The translations under genes were made by a program, and so were the position numbers. Below, piece after piece: positions 5,117 through 5,658 of a stretch of DNA of 5,658 bases (positions within the stretch are counted from its first letter, which is position 1; every line of letters begins with the position of its first letter). Source of the stretch: an uncultured Bacteroidales bacterium (GTDB taxonomy: Bacteria; Bacteroidota; Bacteroidia; Bacteroidales; WCHB1-69); contig ONXT01000203.1 of NCBI GenBank assembly GCA_900321845.1, forward strand, positions 1 to 5,658. The letters are read 5' to 3'. A model generated the notes under the pieces. That model ran no database searches. It worked only from the letters and a program-made list of their open reading frames with translations, and was not told the origin of the DNA.

Positions 5117-5658
5117 ATGTGGCTATCTGAATTACAAACTGGTGAGGAAGGCGTGGTGGTACGCGTTTCAGGCCATGGGCATTTCCGCAAACGCATCATC
5201 GAGATGGGGTTCATCAAGGGCGTGAAGGTGCAGTGTATGATGAACGCTCCGCTCAACGACCCCATCAAGTATCGGATTATGAACTTCGAGGTGAGCCTTC
5301 GACGGGCGGATGCCGAGAAGGTGGAAATAGTGACGCTCAAGGAGGCAGAAGAGTGGGCCAATCTCAACAATGGGGACGCTTCCGGTCTTGGAAAGATGGA
5401 ACAACCGCCTCTTGAAGTGGATGACCCCCGCCCTGCAGTCGAGCGCCTCGTGGAGAAGAAGACGCACACCATCAACGTGGCACTGGTCGGCAACCCCAAC
5501 TGCGGCAAGACCTCCATCTTCAACATCGCCGCCCACGCCCACGAGCATGTGGGCAACTACAGCGGGGTGACCGTTGACGAGAAGATAGGCACTTTCGAGT
5601 ACGGTGGTTACACCTTCAACCTCTGTGACCTTCCCGGCACTTACAGCCTCAGCGCGTA
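5117..5658 (+). CDS. feoB: FeoA-FeoB fusion, ferrous iron transporter (5' part)
   Basis: This inner-membrane Fe(II) importer is cut by the window end: 180 codons are visible and the membrane domain is missing. Residues 1 to about 75 form a FeoA-type SH3-like domain (MWLSELQTGEEG, then RIIEMGFIKGVKV at 26-38). A charged linker of about 40 residues follows. The FeoB G-protein domain then begins: G1 P-loop GNPNCGKT at 125-132, G2 with T152 in HVGNYSGVTV (144-153), and G3 DLPG at 171-174, followed by TYSLSA. FeoA-FeoB fusion is common in Bacteroidota, and the NYSGVTV form of switch I is familiar there. The start at 5117 gives the full FeoA domain with no longer in-frame alternative. It diverges from the hemerythrin operon across a shared 273-bp control region. 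All visible GTPase residues are intact. Confidence 0.95.
   Translation, partial: MWLSELQTGEEGVVVRVSGHGHFRKRIIEMGFIKGVKVQCMMNAPLNDPIKYRIMNFEVSLRRADAEKVEIVTLKEAEEWANLNNGDASGLGKMEQPPLEVDDPRPAVERLVEKKTHTINVALVGNPNCGKTSIFNIAAHAHEHVGNYSGVTVDEKIGTFEYGGYTFNLCDLPGTYSLSA

Noticed and set aside
5095..5556. 153-codon minus-strand frame
   Set aside because: It is antisense to the FeoA and GTPase domains of feoAB, which are unmistakable.
1..5658. CRISPR array, tRNA, rRNA or insertion sequence
   Set aside because: No regularly spaced direct repeats, cloverleaf-like segments, rRNA motifs or transposase-like frames are visible.

Overview
The window looks like a chromosomal segment of an anaerobic Bacteroidota bacterium, most likely a gut-type Bacteroidales. 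Four things point there. All three promoters I can recognise have the Bacteroidetes -7 element TAnnTTTG, each within GTACYTTTGC. Leaders are A/T-rich without a clear Shine-Dalgarno sequence. FeoA and FeoB are fused. A hemerythrin-like protein is paired with a LuxR-type regulator. I cannot fix the family or genus. No mobile element, CRISPR array, tRNA or rRNA is visible.

Layout. (1) 1-206: upstream region with a 9-bp inverted repeat and a Bacteroidetes promoter. (2) 207-3462, plus strand: iorA and iorB (indolepyruvate:ferredoxin oxidoreductase), dfx (two-iron superoxide reductase) and ftnA (ferritin). A perfect 14-bp inverted repeat separates iorA from iorB. A compact hairpin and then a strong intrinsic terminator (3514-3549) close the block. 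(3) 3576-4843, minus strand: a hemerythrin-domain protein resembling the RIC/YtfE family, overlapping by 4 bp a LuxR-type regulator whose receiver domain lacks the phospho-acceptor aspartate. (4) 4844-5116: a divergent intergenic region with back-to-back -7 elements and repeated, partly palindromic 20-mers. (5) 5117 to the window end, plus strand: the 5' part of a FeoA-FeoB fusion for ferrous iron uptake.

How the genes fit together. FeoAB imports Fe(II), ferritin oxidises and stores it, superoxide reductase removes superoxide, and the hemerythrin protein is probably a di-iron sensor or repair factor for O2, NO or peroxide stress. The LuxR-like partner may control it or its divergent neighbour. 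IorAB oxidises aryl pyruvates with a thiamine cofactor and transfers electrons to ferredoxin. Enzymes of this class are typically oxygen-sensitive, which would suit a shared operon with superoxide reductase, but the metabolic link is inference.

Most genes are ordinary. The parts most worth a second look are the divergent repeat-bearing control region, the pseudo-receiver/hemerythrin pair with its missing canonical residues, the intergenic inverted repeats, and IorA without its C-terminal iron-sulphur domain.
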